Positions 1 through 9,812 are shown, counted from the stretch's first letter. The stretch: DNA of 64,000 bases from Closterium sp. NIES-65 (GCA_948144175.1 CANXME010001988.1:434001-498000), one strand, 5' to 3'. Notes: a model not told the origin generated them from the letters alone. A program made the numbers and translations.

Positions 1-104
1 CTGTCGTCACTGACCCCTCTTTTGAGTCCACTGCTGCGTCTGCTCTAGTCGCTGAGCTCGTCGACTTTGCTGCTCGCTGTCGTCTCGACTACGCTGCTAG
101 TCTT

Positions 105-1850
105 GTGGCTGAGTCTGCGTCTGTCTGTCCTCCGTCCGTCGGGGGTGAGTGTGCTCTTGGCACGGACGTCCTAGAGGACAGGCAGGAGGAGTTACAGTGT
201 CTAGCGGCTGCTTCACCTCATCTCGCGTCTGTACTGCTTGCCCCTGAGGGAGACCCGGATGCACTAGACATCCCGACTCCGCGTTCTTACGCGGAGGCCG
301 TAGAGGGTCCCTACTCCTCTCAGTGGCAGGCAGCTATGGATGCAGAGATGGCTTCCTGGAAGTCCACAGGCACCTACGTTGACGCGGTTCCCCCTCCTGG
401 GGCGAACATCGTCAGTGGCATGTGGATCTTCAGGGTGAAGCGGCCGCCGGGCTCTCCACCTGTCTTCAAGGCACGGTACGTTGCTCGTGGCTTCAGTCAG
501 CGGCAGGGAGTTGACTACTTTCAGACCTTCTCTCCCACCCCGAAGATGACCACTCTTCGGGTGCTGCTGCACATAGCCGCTCAGCGCGACTACGAGCTTC
601 ACTCTCTCGACTTCAGCACTGCGTTTCTGCAGGGTAGCCTGCACGAGGAGATCTGGCTGCGCCGTCCGCCTGGCTTCACTGGGACTTTCCCTCCTGGCAC
701 CCAGTGGAGCCTCCGACGGCCAGTCTACGGTCTCCGCCAGGCACCGCGTGAGTGGCACGACACACTGAGGACTACGCTTGCGGCTCTTGGGTTTGCTCCT
801 TCTACTGCTGACCCGTCGCTGTTTCTTCGCACCGACACTTCTCTGCCGCCGTTCTACATCCTCGTGTACGTCGACGACTTGGTCTTTGCCAAAGCGGACA
901 CTGCTGGACTCGCCTACGTGAAGTCCGAGCTTCTGAAGAGACACACGTGCACAGACCTGGGTGAACTGCGCAGCTACCTTGGCTTGCAGATCACTCGGGA
1001 CAGAGCACGCCGCACCATTACCTTGACTCAGTCACACATGGTGCAGCAGGTCCTTCAGCGCTTCGGCTTCACGTACTCCTCGCCTCAGGCCACTCCTCTG
1101 TCTACTCGCCACTCACTCTCAGCTCTGCCTTCGGATGAGTCCGTAGAGTCGAGTGGTCGGTATGCAGAGCTTGTTGGCTGCCTCATGTACCTGATGACCT
1201 GCACACGACCTGACCTTGCATACCCTCTGAGCATTCTTGCACGGTATGTTGCTCCTGGGAGACACCGACCAGAGCACATGGCAGCAGCGAAGAGGGTATT
1301 GCGCTACCTGTGCAGTACGTCGGGCATGGGGCTAGTGCTTGGAGGGCGGAGTCCAGTGGTCCTTACAGGCCACGCGGACGCTTCTTGGGCTGACGACCAG
1401 GCTACGCAGCGGTCGTCACAGGGTTACACCTTCAGCCTTGGTTCCGGCTCTGTCTCGTGGCGGTCTACTTGCTCGTCTTCAGTTCTCGGCTCCAGTTGTG
1501 AGGCTGAGATCTACGCCGGGGCCATGGCTGCACAGGAGCTTCGCTGGCTCACCTACCTGCTGACTGACCTTGGAGAGCCGCCTCGTTCTCCTCCAGTGCT
1601 GTACGTAGACAACAAGGCCATGCTGGCCTTGTGTCGAGAACAGCGCTTGGAGCACAGAACGAAGCACATTGCTCTCCGCTACTTCCTTGCTCGTGAGCTG
1701 CAGCAGCGTGGTCAGTTGCGACTTGCGTACGTGGCCTCTGAGGCCAACACTGCTGATGTGTTCACCAAGGCACTCGCGCCTTGTGACCATCAGCGCTTTT
1801 GCACCCAGCTGGGTCTTGTGCCTGTCTTGCCTCACTTGCTCTCCTCTTGA
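105..1850 (+). CDS. copia reverse transcriptase-RNase H (part of C1 polyprotein)
   Basis: This is the C-terminal part of a Ty1/copia polyprotein. The RT begins near residue 100 with the usual GMWIFRVKRPPG block, followed by the block around YELHSLDFSTAFLQG. The YVDD catalytic box is at about residues 256-259 (LVYVDDLVF). RNase H follows with GHADASWADD, DNKAMLALC and KHIALRYFLARE. The first ATG is only the first one in the window. The true polyprotein start lies upstream, outside it. Product order IN-RT-RH is diagnostic of copia rather than gypsy. Confidence 0.88.
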   Translation: MAESASVCPPSVGGECALGTDVLEDRQEELQCLAAASPHLASVLLAPEGDPDALDIPTPRSYAEAVEGPYSSQWQAAMDAEMASWKSTGTYVDAVPPPGANIVSGMWIFRVKRPPGSPPVFKARYVARGFSQRQGVDYFQTFSPTPKMTTLRVLLHIAAQRDYELHSLDFSTAFLQGSLHEEIWLRRPPGFTGTFPPGTQWSLRRPVYGLRQAPREWHDTLRTTLAALGFAPSTADPSLFLRTDTSLPPFYILVYVDDLVFAKADTAGLAYVKSELLKRHTCTDLGELRSYLGLQITRDRARRTITLTQSHMVQQVLQRFGFTYSSPQATPLSTRHSLSALPSDESVESSGRYAELVGCLMYLMTCTRPDLAYPLSILARYVAPGRHRPEHMAAAKRVLRYLCSTSGMGLVLGGRSPVVLTGHADASWADDQATQRSSQGYTFSLGSGSVSWRSTCSSSVLGSSCEAEIYAGAMAAQELRWLTYLLTDLGEPPRSPPVLYVDNKAMLALCREQRLEHRTKHIALRYFLARELQQRGQLRLAYVASEANTADVFTKALAPCDHQRFCTQLGLVPVLPHLLSS

Positions 1851-2064
1851 CTTCGCTTGTACTGTGATATATATATATATATATATACCTGCTCTTGCTT
1901 GTCTAGTTTTATATATATGTCTGTCCTCCTGCATGTGAACTGGCCTCTGGCCCTTCTCTTGTGCTCGGAATGTGTGGTGACTTTGTTATCCACCCTGAGC
2001 TTGCTTTGCTTTGCTTGACTGGTCTTGTGACCCCTTGTTCTCCCCCACTTTGCCTATGGGGGTG

Positions 2065-2196
2065 TGTCAAACATTATATATGTTATGCTTGTGTAGGCTA
2101 CAGTGGGTTAGCCTATAGGGGGTACACAATTCTAGGGTTTCCTACTTGTACTCATTTCACTGCTAGTTCATTCATTCCTGTTCGCTTATTCTCACA
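2065..2196 (+). repeat. 3' LTR of C1
   Basis: A 132-bp LTR opens with TGTCAAAC and ends with TTCTCACA. It is preceded by a G-rich tract (ctatgggggtg). The same short LTR type, about 120-140 bp, recurs at the ends of all copia copies in the window. No paired 5' LTR is visible here. Confidence 0.75.
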
Positions 2197-2282
2197 CCCC
2201 TCACCACAGCTAAATAATCAGGTATGACACATACAGTTCGACACTTTGAAAACACGCAAGCTGTCTATTTCTCAGAATCCTT

Positions 2283-2341
2283 ATATTGTGAAAGTGTACT
2301 TAGGCTGACTGGCAAAGGCAGCGTTATCATTTCATATGGGT
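2283..2341 (-). repeat. R1 terminal B repeat (outer copy)
   Basis: This 59-bp segment begins atattgtgaaagtg and ends catatgggt. It is repeated without a visible difference at 2594-2652. It forms the 3' end of R1 on the element's own strand. Confidence 0.9.
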
Positions 2342-2407
2342 TGTGGTACATCGTTCTCGTCTTATATATGTCTACATAACAGCATACACAAATGGGTGGG
2401 CTGGTGG

Positions 2408-2598
2408 GAAATTAGAACTACAATTTTGAAAATGGAAACGTGGGTGGGGACGAATGTCCCCACGTCCCTCTTTTGTAGGCAAAAGAGGGTGAGTAGCGCT
2501 TCGGCGCTACCTTTGCTGTGTTGGCCACGTACCCCTTTTCACAATACAAAATTTTAGAAAGTGTTACATTTCATTACACTTTCAAAAATTATCATATT
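2408..2598 (-). repeat. R1 A repeat (3' copy)
   Basis: This 191-bp segment is repeated exactly, as read by eye, at 8051-8241. It holds four successive hairpin-forming inverted repeats at 2438-2465, 2466-2489, 2493-2510 (gtagcgc stem with a ttcg loop) and 2558-2582. Its end overlaps the inner B copy by 5 bp. Confidence 0.92.
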
Positions 2599-2652
2599 GT
2601 GAAAGTGTACTTAGGCTGACTGGCAAAGGCAGCGTTATCATTTCATATGGGT
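2594..2652 (-). repeat. R1 B repeat (inner copy)
   Basis: This is the second copy of the 59-bp B segment, identical by eye to 2283-2341. Its inner end overlaps the last codons of the recombinase reading frame. Confidence 0.9.
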
Positions 2653-3672
2653 CTTCTGAGGCAAGTGCAGTCGGGGCTGCCGGTGGCGTTCGATGGATAG
2701 CTGATGCGTAGCGGGCGAGGGAGCCGTCGAAGGATCCTGCAATTGCGTAGAGAGGGAGATGAGCTGATCCTGCGCGATTGTATTGTACATCTCCTTCGCG
2801 CTGTCGCTGCGCCATCGGCCCATGCGTTTGAAGAGCCGGTCAGGAACTCCGAGGCTCGCCGCTGCAGTGGCTGCGCCTTTGCGGAATGAGTGGGTTCCGA
2901 TGTGCGCGACATCCAGTCCAGCTTGCCTGCCAGCTGCGAGGCACCAGTTTCTAATCGTAACGTAGGATGGCGATTTGTCGTTCGGTGTGGCTTGTGAGTT
3001 CTTTGGGAAAACCCTTATCAGCGGTCCATGGGGCACCTTTGTGAGGCCTGCGATGTGTATGAATGCGCGCGTGCACCTCACCGGGCAGTATGGGCCTGGA
3101 ATTGCCGCCACGGGGATCCAGACTCCCCTCCCCTCCTGGTCCGTCTTGGAGTGCGGAATGAGCAGCCACATTGCCTTCTCCTCGAACTGTACGTCATTCC
3201 ATTGGAGCGAGACGAGGTCGGAGTAGCGCAAGAATGCCGAAAACATGAGAAGAGGAATCAATCCTTTCTGGTATTCCGCAGGAATTGATGATTCGAGGAA
3301 GGGACGAGCCATGTCGTGCACTTGATGGAGAGATATGGGCTCTTTGGTTCTTGTAGGGCGGGGACCATGTCTCTTGGCGAACTCCCGCACTTGCAGGGTG
3401 AGTGGGCCGGCAGTAGGGGAGGTTTCGCCTGTCATGCGGTGGGCAAAGGCTACTGCCGAACACGTGAGGTTGATCGCGGAGAGAGTTGCTTTGTTGTTGA
3501 GCGCATGGATGAGATACAGCGCTAGCGTCAGGTCGGTTGCCGGGAGGAACTCGAGCTTAACTTGGGTACAGAAGGTGCGAAATCTCTGCCAATAAGGTTG
3601 GTACGTCTCGATTGTAGATGGTGCGCGAACGTGGCTAATTACGTGCAGCAATTGTTGCTTTAGTTTGGCCAA
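2638..3672 (-). CDS. tyrosine recombinase of R1 (344 residues)
   Basis: This is a phage-integrase-fold recombinase that would insert the circular DNA form of R1. An N-terminal SAM-like DNA-binding part (about residues 1-100, with STIETYQPYWQRF) precedes the catalytic domain. The catalytic set is visible as Arg in SAFLRYSDLVSLQW, His-x-x-Arg in GTHSFRKGAATAAA, the following GRWRSDSAK block, and the nucleophile Tyr in KEMYNTI. It lies 32 bp downstream of the RT frame on the element strand. Its tail runs into the B repeat. Family assignment is firm. Activity is not claimed. Confidence 0.9.
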   Translation of the reverse strand: MAKLKQQLLHVISHVRAPSTIETYQPYWQRFRTFCTQVKLEFLPATDLTLALYLIHALNNKATLSAINLTCSAVAFAHRMTGETSPTAGPLTLQVREFAKRHGPRPTRTKEPISLHQVHDMARPFLESSIPAEYQKGLIPLLMFSAFLRYSDLVSLQWNDVQFEEKAMWLLIPHSKTDQEGRGVWIPVAAIPGPYCPVRCTRAFIHIAGLTKVPHGPLIRVFPKNSQATPNDKSPSYVTIRNWCLAAGRQAGLDVAHIGTHSFRKGAATAAASLGVPDRLFKRMGRWRSDSAKEMYNTIAQDQLISLSTQLQDPSTAPSPATHQLSIERHRQPRLHLPQKTHMK

Positions 3673-3704
3673 AAGTCCTGAAATGACACATTGAGAAATT
3701 GTTA

Positions 3705-5822
3705 TTAGACTGCATAGTTTACACGCAAAGCAATGATTGGGCTATGAGGCAATCCGAGACCAGAGAATGCAGCTGTGTGTGAACCTGCCCGAAGGCATTG
3801 ACTGCCTTGGGCAAGGGAAAGGTGCTCGACTACTGCTGGAGCCCACGATTGAGTGGACGGTTGAAGAAGCGGCCACCATGACGCTCCGGTCCACTGGGGA
3901 ACGACGAGCGTGAGTTCTGTCTGCGTCAGTTCCGCGTGGCGGAGTGTAGCGGGAATTAAGTGTGGAGGCGGGAAGGCAAAGCATCGCTCGCCTTTCCACG
4001 AGATGGAAAATGCGTCGACGGCGAATGCGTCGGGGTGCGGTATCTTGGAGCAGAAGCGCTGAACGTGATTGTTCCGAACGTTAGCAAAGAGATCAATTGT
4101 GTGAGGCCCCCAGCGTCGTTCCAAGAGGCGAAACCAAGGTGCATGTAGGGAGTAGTCATCAAAATCTTGCATCTTGGATAGGTCATCCGCATGGGCGTTC
4201 AGCTCCCTCGGAATCCATTCAATCGCGAGGCGTGTTGTGTTGCCGAGGCAGAACTGGATGATCGCTTGGCATGTCGACGTAAGATCCGCCTGACGGGGTC
4301 CCCCCTTGCGCAAGATAAACATGACTGCCTGGTTGTCCACCCGGATGAGGACGTGAGCGCCCACGATTTGGGTTGCGAACGTCCGTAGTGCCGAGAGCAC
4401 TCCCTCGAGCTCTCGCCGCGTACTAGATGTGGGGAGAAGCCCTTGTGGCATGCACTCGCTTGCCTCGCATGATGTACTTGGGAACTTGGCCAAGGTGGCA
4501 CCCCAGCTGTGCGCGCTCGCGTCGACGTGTATCACTGCATCAAAACGCTGACTCTGGTGGAATGGGGCGCCATTGAAACGATCAAAGTGCATTGTCCAAA
4601 ATAGCAGCTCCTCGGTCGCTCCTGGTGACAATAAAACCTTTGAGTTCCATGACCATGCGGAGTCGATCAAGTGGAGCAGCTCATGGCTGAAGGCCCGCGC
4701 CGTCGTGCCCAGCGCGAGCGACATGGAGCTGAGAAATCCAGTGATCCGGGCTATCTTGCGAATCGGCAGTTGACGACCCGATTGCCCTTTTTGTATAAGT
4801 AGGTGGAGCTCCTGCAGTAGTTGTTCGCGCCGATCCTTTCCGACCAGGAACATCCCTCGTTCCGTGTCAAGCTCCATCCCCAAAAAGTGCAAGTGGTGTG
4901 CGGGATGCAGGTGTGATTTCTTAGAATTTATCACAAATCCTGCCGCCTTCAAGTCGTGGAGAACTTCGACGCACGTCGAACGGGCTTGCGCCTCGGAGTT
5001 GCAGAGGAATAGTAGATCGTCCACGTATGGTATTACGCGCACTCCGCGCGCGCGCCATCTCTTGGCTAGTTGCTTAATAAGCTGGGTGAAGATGAACGGG
5101 GCTGTTGCCAGGCCAAAAGGTAAAGATGTGAAGCAATAGAATTTTCCGCCCAATTGAAAACCCAAAAACTTCCAGCATGATGGGTGGATTTCGACGTGGT
5201 GGTAGCCTGACTTGAGATCGATTGTGAACATCCAGTCGTGTGGGCGAATGATTTCCGCGACCCGACTCAAGCCTTCGTACTTGAACTTGGGAACTTGGAG
5301 GTGAGCGTTGACCTTCCGCAGGTCAAGGATGAGCCGGCATTTGTCTCGTTGCTCCACAACATTGAGCGGGCTGATGCACGTCAGTGCGGCTTTCGACGAG
5401 ACATGCATCGCGGCGCCTGACGCGATGAGGTCGCTAACCGTGTCTTGGGTGAATGCCATGTGTGCTTGAACGCCTGCGTGATTGGGCGCTTCGAAGGGGA
5501 GAGGCTCTGTGCCCTTCCATGGTAGCCAGTACCCTTTGGCAATGATGGAAAGGATAAGACTGCTGTCGCACCATGATAGCCACCAATGGAGGCTGTTGCG
5601 CAATCGCATTCGCATGATGGACACCATGTTGTCCGTTATTGCGTGCTCGTATGGGTCCCAATGAGCACTCCGCCACTCGCCTTCCACTTCTGCAATTAAT
5701 GGGCAACCGAGGTTGTGTGGGGGGGGACCAGGGCCAAGGTCGATTAGACGCGAGATAATATGGGACACTTCGTCGGGCAAACTATGTCGCTTGTCTTCTA
5801 TCGCCGTCGTGCCTCCCCGCAC
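3705..5822 (-). CDS. reverse transcriptase-RNase H of R1 (705 residues)
   Basis: The RT is of the DIRS type. Blocks in order are a lead-in with CRLILDLRKVNAHL, FTIDLKSGYHHVEI, LPFGLATAPFIFTQ and the YVDD box (IPYVDDLLFLCN) at roughly residues 275-285. RNase H follows with IHVDASAHSWGATL, a TRRELEGVL block, VRVDNQAVMF and NAHADDLSK. After RNase H comes a conserved tail (TIDLFANVRNNHVQRF and AFPPPHLIPATL) typical of DIRS polyproteins, where some relatives keep a methyltransferase-like domain. The start chosen is the first ATG in the frame, just downstream of an A-rich run on the sense strand. The true start, or fusion by splicing, is uncertain. Confidence 0.88.
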   Translation of the reverse strand: MRGGTTAIEDKRHSLPDEVSHIISRLIDLGPGPPPHNLGCPLIAEVEGEWRSAHWDPYEHAITDNMVSIMRMRLRNSLHWWLSWCDSSLILSIIAKGYWLPWKGTEPLPFEAPNHAGVQAHMAFTQDTVSDLIASGAAMHVSSKAALTCISPLNVVEQRDKCRLILDLRKVNAHLQVPKFKYEGLSRVAEIIRPHDWMFTIDLKSGYHHVEIHPSCWKFLGFQLGGKFYCFTSLPFGLATAPFIFTQLIKQLAKRWRARGVRVIPYVDDLLFLCNSEAQARSTCVEVLHDLKAAGFVINSKKSHLHPAHHLHFLGMELDTERGMFLVGKDRREQLLQELHLLIQKGQSGRQLPIRKIARITGFLSSMSLALGTTARAFSHELLHLIDSAWSWNSKVLLSPGATEELLFWTMHFDRFNGAPFHQSQRFDAVIHVDASAHSWGATLAKFPSTSCEASECMPQGLLPTSSTRRELEGVLSALRTFATQIVGAHVLIRVDNQAVMFILRKGGPRQADLTSTCQAIIQFCLGNTTRLAIEWIPRELNAHADDLSKMQDFDDYSLHAPWFRLLERRWGPHTIDLFANVRNNHVQRFCSKIPHPDAFAVDAFSISWKGERCFAFPPPHLIPATLRHAELTQTELTLVVPQWTGASWWPLLQPSTQSWAPAVVEHLSLAQGSQCLRAGSHTAAFSGLGLPHSPIIALRVNYAV

Positions 5823-5985
5823 TCCCGGGGTTTTTTTTTTTTTTTTTTTTACTTTGCTTGCGCAGTCATCAGCTTTAATACCCTTGCAAGGTTTTTTTTT
5901 TCTTTTTACATTGCCTTACAACGAGATCGGCGCATTTGCGTCACTTGGTCCCACGACCTTGTTCCTTACGATGTCGTCGTGATAG

Positions 5986-6373
<388 letters not shown>

Positions 6374-6744
6374 TCTTCTTTGTTCTTCTCTCGGTCCTTG
6401 CTTTGTCTTGCACTCCTGGCCAATTCCTCCTCCGTGGCTGCCTTCCTCAAGAGGGGGCTGATGTTTTATTTGTTGTGCCATTTGTCTTCTCGTTTCGTGT
6501 TGGCTCCCTTTCTCTCTCTCCATTGTTCGTTTTTTTTTTTTTTTCAATAACAACAATCTTTTATTAATCCACACAAAGGCATACAAGCCAAGCCTACACC
6601 ATAACCAGCCCCTACGGCTGCCATCTTGCCCTGGCCCCCATGGCCTATCCTACTCCCCAAGGCTCCTAACCAGCCTACGCACCACCGGTGCATCCACCTA
6701 CGCCCCCCGACATAGTGGCAAGGGGCGCCGCCCCATGGGTCCTC

Positions 6745-8106
6745 TCACACCACGGGTGCGGGACCTTGTGCGCCACGCCCTCCCATAGGGCAATTATTTG
6801 CCATGTGGCCGGGCTGGCCGCAACGGAAACACACCCCCTTGAATCGGGGCTCGTGGCAGCCCGCGGGTGGCATGCCTTTGCTTTCCGGTTCACCGTCTCG
6901 AGGGGGAAGGCGGCCTCCGCGGGCGAAGCCGGTACGTGCACGCTTGAGGGCCGCCACGTCGACTACCGCGAGCTTGTAAGAGCGGGATGTGAGCACGCTC
7001 TTGGCTTGGTACAGCTGGAACCGATCCGCCGCTTCGAAACCGGCCACATCCGCCACCAAGAGCACCTCGAAGCGTTTGTTGATCAACGTGTCGATTTGCT
7101 CTACGTTGGAGAGCGCGCCCTCGACGTTGCCGTTTTGGAGCTTGAACTCGACGTGCCTCAGGTGAGCTTGAATTGCAGAGAACACCTCCGCCTGGTCACG
7201 CACTCCCTTGCGCATGAAGGTAGTCGCTGCGGGTGAAGGGTTGAGGGGGGGAAGGGGAGGTGCGGGTGCGAGAATGCGACGACGGGCAAGGTTGTCGGGG
7301 GCCTCACCGTCTTCATTTTCTGAGTCGTCGCTGTTGTCGGGGATACGGGCTTGGGTTGGTGCCGGAGCTGGGGCGGGAGCAGGAGCAGCGTTGTTGGTGC
7401 GAGCGATTTTGGTGGAGCGGGGAGCCGCGACAGGTTCCTTCTGCTTTTCGATTTTAGCTGACGCAGAAACTTCTTCAGCTGATGTAGCTGCAGTCGACGG
7501 TGCGTGCTGCTGCAATAACGAGAGCAGCGCCTTTAGTTGCTGCGCGGTCAAAGGGGTGGGGGCGGCGTTGACCGGGGTGACGTCAACGGAGGGTGCCGCG
7601 CGCTGGCGTTTCTGGGTCGTGGGCCCGGATGGACCCGCGTCAGCGCCGGTCAAGACGACCGCCGCGTCAGCGGCGGTCGTCGTCTTCTGCGCAGCACGCG
7701 CGTGCCTGCCAGGCACACGCTCTTCAGCAGCAGCCACGCGTGCCTGTACAACAGTCGCGCGTTCCTTAGGGGGGGTCCGAAGGGTGCCTCCGAGCAGGAG
7801 GTCGACCGCCGAGGGTCCCTCGCTTGAAATTTCCTCGGCGGGACGTTTTCCGCCGCGACGATCCGTTGTCACGGCCGGAGTCGAGGTTTCCGCAGCGTTA
7901 CCGGGGCTAGAATGATTCGAATTGTCGCGGTTAAGTGCCGGGTTGACTGGAGCCATCGTTGCGAGGTTGCGCTTAAGGATGTCGTTAAGGAGCGTTGACG
8001 GGGCAGTGAAACGCGGAAGCGACTGAGTCTTCGCCAGTGTGGACGAGAACGAAATTAGAACTACAATTTTGAAAATGGAAACGTGGGTGGGGACGAATGT
8101 CCCCAC
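6745..8106 (-). CDS. gag-like protein of R1 with CCHC zinc knuckle (453 residues)
   Basis: This is the putative nucleocapsid/structural protein of R1. The first half is low in complexity and rich in Ala, Pro, Thr and Ser. A more ordered part around residues 300-400 (QAEVFSAIQAHLRHVEF, then INKRFEVLLVADVAGF) precedes a classic retroviral-type zinc knuckle near the C-terminus (CFRCGQPGHMANNC). The ATG at 8106 lies inside the A repeat. A second ATG at about 7956 (MAPVNPALN) lies just outside it and may be the real start. The frame ends about 920 bp before the RT frame. Confidence 0.75.
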   Translation of the reverse strand: MGTFVPTHVSIFKIVVLISFSSTLAKTQSLPRFTAPSTLLNDILKRNLATMAPVNPALNRDNSNHSSPGNAAETSTPAVTTDRRGGKRPAEEISSEGPSAVDLLLGGTLRTPPKERATVVQARVAAAEERVPGRHARAAQKTTTAADAAVVLTGADAGPSGPTTQKRQRAAPSVDVTPVNAAPTPLTAQQLKALLSLLQQHAPSTAATSAEEVSASAKIEKQKEPVAAPRSTKIARTNNAAPAPAPAPAPTQARIPDNSDDSENEDGEAPDNLARRRILAPAPPLPPLNPSPAATTFMRKGVRDQAEVFSAIQAHLRHVEFKLQNGNVEGALSNVEQIDTLINKRFEVLLVADVAGFEAADRFQLYQAKSVLTSRSYKLAVVDVAALKRARTGFARGGRLPPRDGEPESKGMPPAGCHEPRFKGVCFRCGQPGHMANNCPMGGRGAQGPAPVV

Positions 8107-8241
8107 GTCCCTCTTTTGTAGGCAAAAGAGGGTGAGTAGCGCTTCGGCGCTACCTTTGCTGTGTTGGCCACGTACCCCTTTTCACAATACAAAATTTTAG
8201 AAAGTGTTACATTTCATTACACTTTCAAAAATTATCATATT
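8051..8241 (-). repeat. R1 A repeat (5' copy)
   Basis: This is the 5' end of R1 on its own strand. It appears identical to 2408-2598 over all 191 bp, including the hairpin set. The upstream candidate gag start codon falls within it. Confidence 0.92.
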
Positions 8242-8519
8242 AAAAAATGTCATACGAGGTAGTATGTAGCTTTTTCCGATGAACCCCCCCCCCCCCCCCC
8301 CCCCCCCCTCCCCCAATTTTTTTCCTGTATTTATCATAACACCCTATGTCCGGGAGAATACGGCAATACCATATCAACAAACCCTTATCGTAATAAACTG
8401 AATTTAGACTTCAGGCCAGATAGGTACTACCTATCTGAGAACTTGCAGCTCTCATCCTGCCCCCCCTCCTCTCTCTCCAGATACCCCCGCATTTTAAGAG
8501 GGTTAGGCAAATCAAGCAC
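8242..8519. other. AT-rich spacer with a poly-C run
   Basis: No gene is seen. There is a run of 25 C at 8284-8308, then AT-rich sequence leading into the 3' end of the next gene. It probably includes that gene's 3' untranslated region. Confidence 0.6.
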
Positions 8520-9188
8520 TTAATCTCTTTTCTTAAGCACAGCCTGTAACACAGCAGAGCCCATGAACACGCCTATGGCTGGCTGGAACAAGGGGTCCCA
8601 CAGCTTCAACCACGCCAGCAGCAGCCCGTCGTCATTCGAGATAGAACGCTGCAATACACCTGTTAAAAACCAGACAAGAGCGATCGTGATTAAAAAGAAG
8701 TCCGCAACCAAAATTTTATCCACCACCTCCTTCCAAGAAATCTCTCCGCTCTCCGCGCTCTTCCCACCAAGCCCGGGCCGCGTGCTGCCACCATCGGAGT
8801 CGTAACCGCTCTCCTGCAGCTCGCGAAGCTCCTGATAGCTCGCCTTGTCGAGCCGCTCCATGACTTGCTTACGCGTCAATCGTTGCGCCTCTTCCCTTAC
8901 TGTGTCGGCATCTACCGCCTCAAAATCTGTTGCTGCTGCCGAATCAGCTTCAATCTCGCGGCGCCATAGCTCCCTTGCGTCCCCTTTCGGGTCTGCTCGC
9001 GTCAAAACACGCCGGGTACTCCGGGGAAAGTGCGGCGCTATTCTACTGGTGGATGAAAGAAGCGACAGCGTGCGGGATGCTGGAGGCGCACATCTATGCG
9101 GCAGAGCGATGTCTTGTGCCGTCACACCATCGGTTAGAAAAGTTCGCGTCATGGCTCTTAAAGAACTGGTGGAACTGGTGGACGTCAT
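8520..9188 (-). CDS. putative plastid-targeted two-pass membrane protein (222 residues)
   Basis: I do not recognise a named gene. The first 65 or so residues are rich in Ser, Thr and Arg with almost no acidic residues (SLLSSTSRIAPHFPRSTRR), as in a chloroplast transit peptide. An acidic stretch with helix-like heptads (about 70-130) and a linker (SGYDSDGGSTRPG) follow. Two hydrophobic spans lie near residues 165-187 (ILVADFFLITIALVWFLTG) and 198-217 (FQPAIGVFMGSAVLQAVL), with a basic KKRD tail. This resembles unnamed plant plastid membrane proteins of similar shape, but that is a recollection of type only. The frame is single-exon. The start is the first ATG of the frame, and a second ATG 12 codons in is possible. 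Confidence 0.7.
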   Translation of the reverse strand: MTSTSSTSSLRAMTRTFLTDGVTAQDIALPHRCAPPASRTLSLLSSTSRIAPHFPRSTRRVLTRADPKGDARELWRREIEADSAAATDFEAVDADTVREEAQRLTRKQVMERLDKASYQELRELQESGYDSDGGSTRPGLGGKSAESGEISWKEVVDKILVADFFLITIALVWFLTGVLQRSISNDDGLLLAWLKLWDPLFQPAIGVFMGSAVLQAVLKKRD

Positions 9189-9812
9189 GCTGTGCTGGCA
9201 ATTAAAGAAACGCGTGGCAACGTTGTGTGTGTAACACTGCTGGATGCTAAATAGACGCAGGAGAAGGGAGATTCTGCTGCTAATGGGAGGCAGGGAACGC
9301 TATCGAAGTAAAGACTGCTCAAGTGAACTACTGGATTCAGTCTATACGAGTTAATTCGTCTGTGTGCTGTGTAGGTACGATACGCTGTACGCATCCCCTC
9401 CCCACAGCAGTGTGCTGTGGGGAGAAGAAATCCACGTAGGTTCTTGCGCCAATCATAAGGAGAAGAAATCCACGTAGGTTCTTACGCATCCCCTCCCCAC
9501 GCTGTGGAGAAGAAATCCATCAGAGGTTCTTGCGCCAATCATAAGGAGCCACGCGTGAGCATTCATTACATTGCGAGTGGGGCACAGAAGCGCACTACTC
9601 AGACAACTTCATAGTGAAATCACATAGGAAAATAAAGGATCAGCTTCAGTATGTTTTTATTTACTCACATAACGCTACAATGAACCACCATACCGAGGGG
9701 ATCTGATATATACATCAGAGCGAGGTTGCTGCAAACAGCATGGAATAATTCTATTGTAAAACCGTACCGTAATTTTCCAAAAATAGTGATCAGTTAATGA
9801 GTCAACAACAGA
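9189..9812. other. intergenic region with tandem repeats
   Basis: There is no coding signal. It lies upstream of the minus-strand membrane-protein gene and downstream of RhoGDI, so it should hold the promoter of the former and the 3' untranslated region of the latter. The only structured part is the repeat cluster at 9390-9547. Confidence 0.6.
9390..9547. repeat. interrupted tandem repeat with a strong hairpin
   Basis: Three copies of a unit beginning ggagaagaaatcca and ending in ggttctt are interleaved with two copies of gcatcccctccccac and two of gcgccaatcataagg. At 9398-9424 a perfect inverted repeat (12-bp arms around gtg) could fold into a hairpin. It is a local duplication of unknown meaning. 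Confidence 0.85.

Larger units (their letters stand above)
1..2196 (+). mobile_element. Ty1/copia LTR retrotransposon C1, 3' part
   Basis: The element enters from outside the window. Visible parts in order are the end of the integrase-RT linker, reverse transcriptase, RNase H, a 3' untranslated region with TA-rich stretches (about 1865-1925), a purine-rich tract before 2065 and a 3' LTR. It is the same family as C2 and C4-C10 further right. The visible coding part reads openly over about 580 residues, so this copy looks relatively well kept. Its 5' half cannot be judged here. Confidence 0.9.

Noticed and set aside
8284-8308. Poly-C run as a functional element
   Set aside because: A single homopolymer whose length is also prone to sequencing error.
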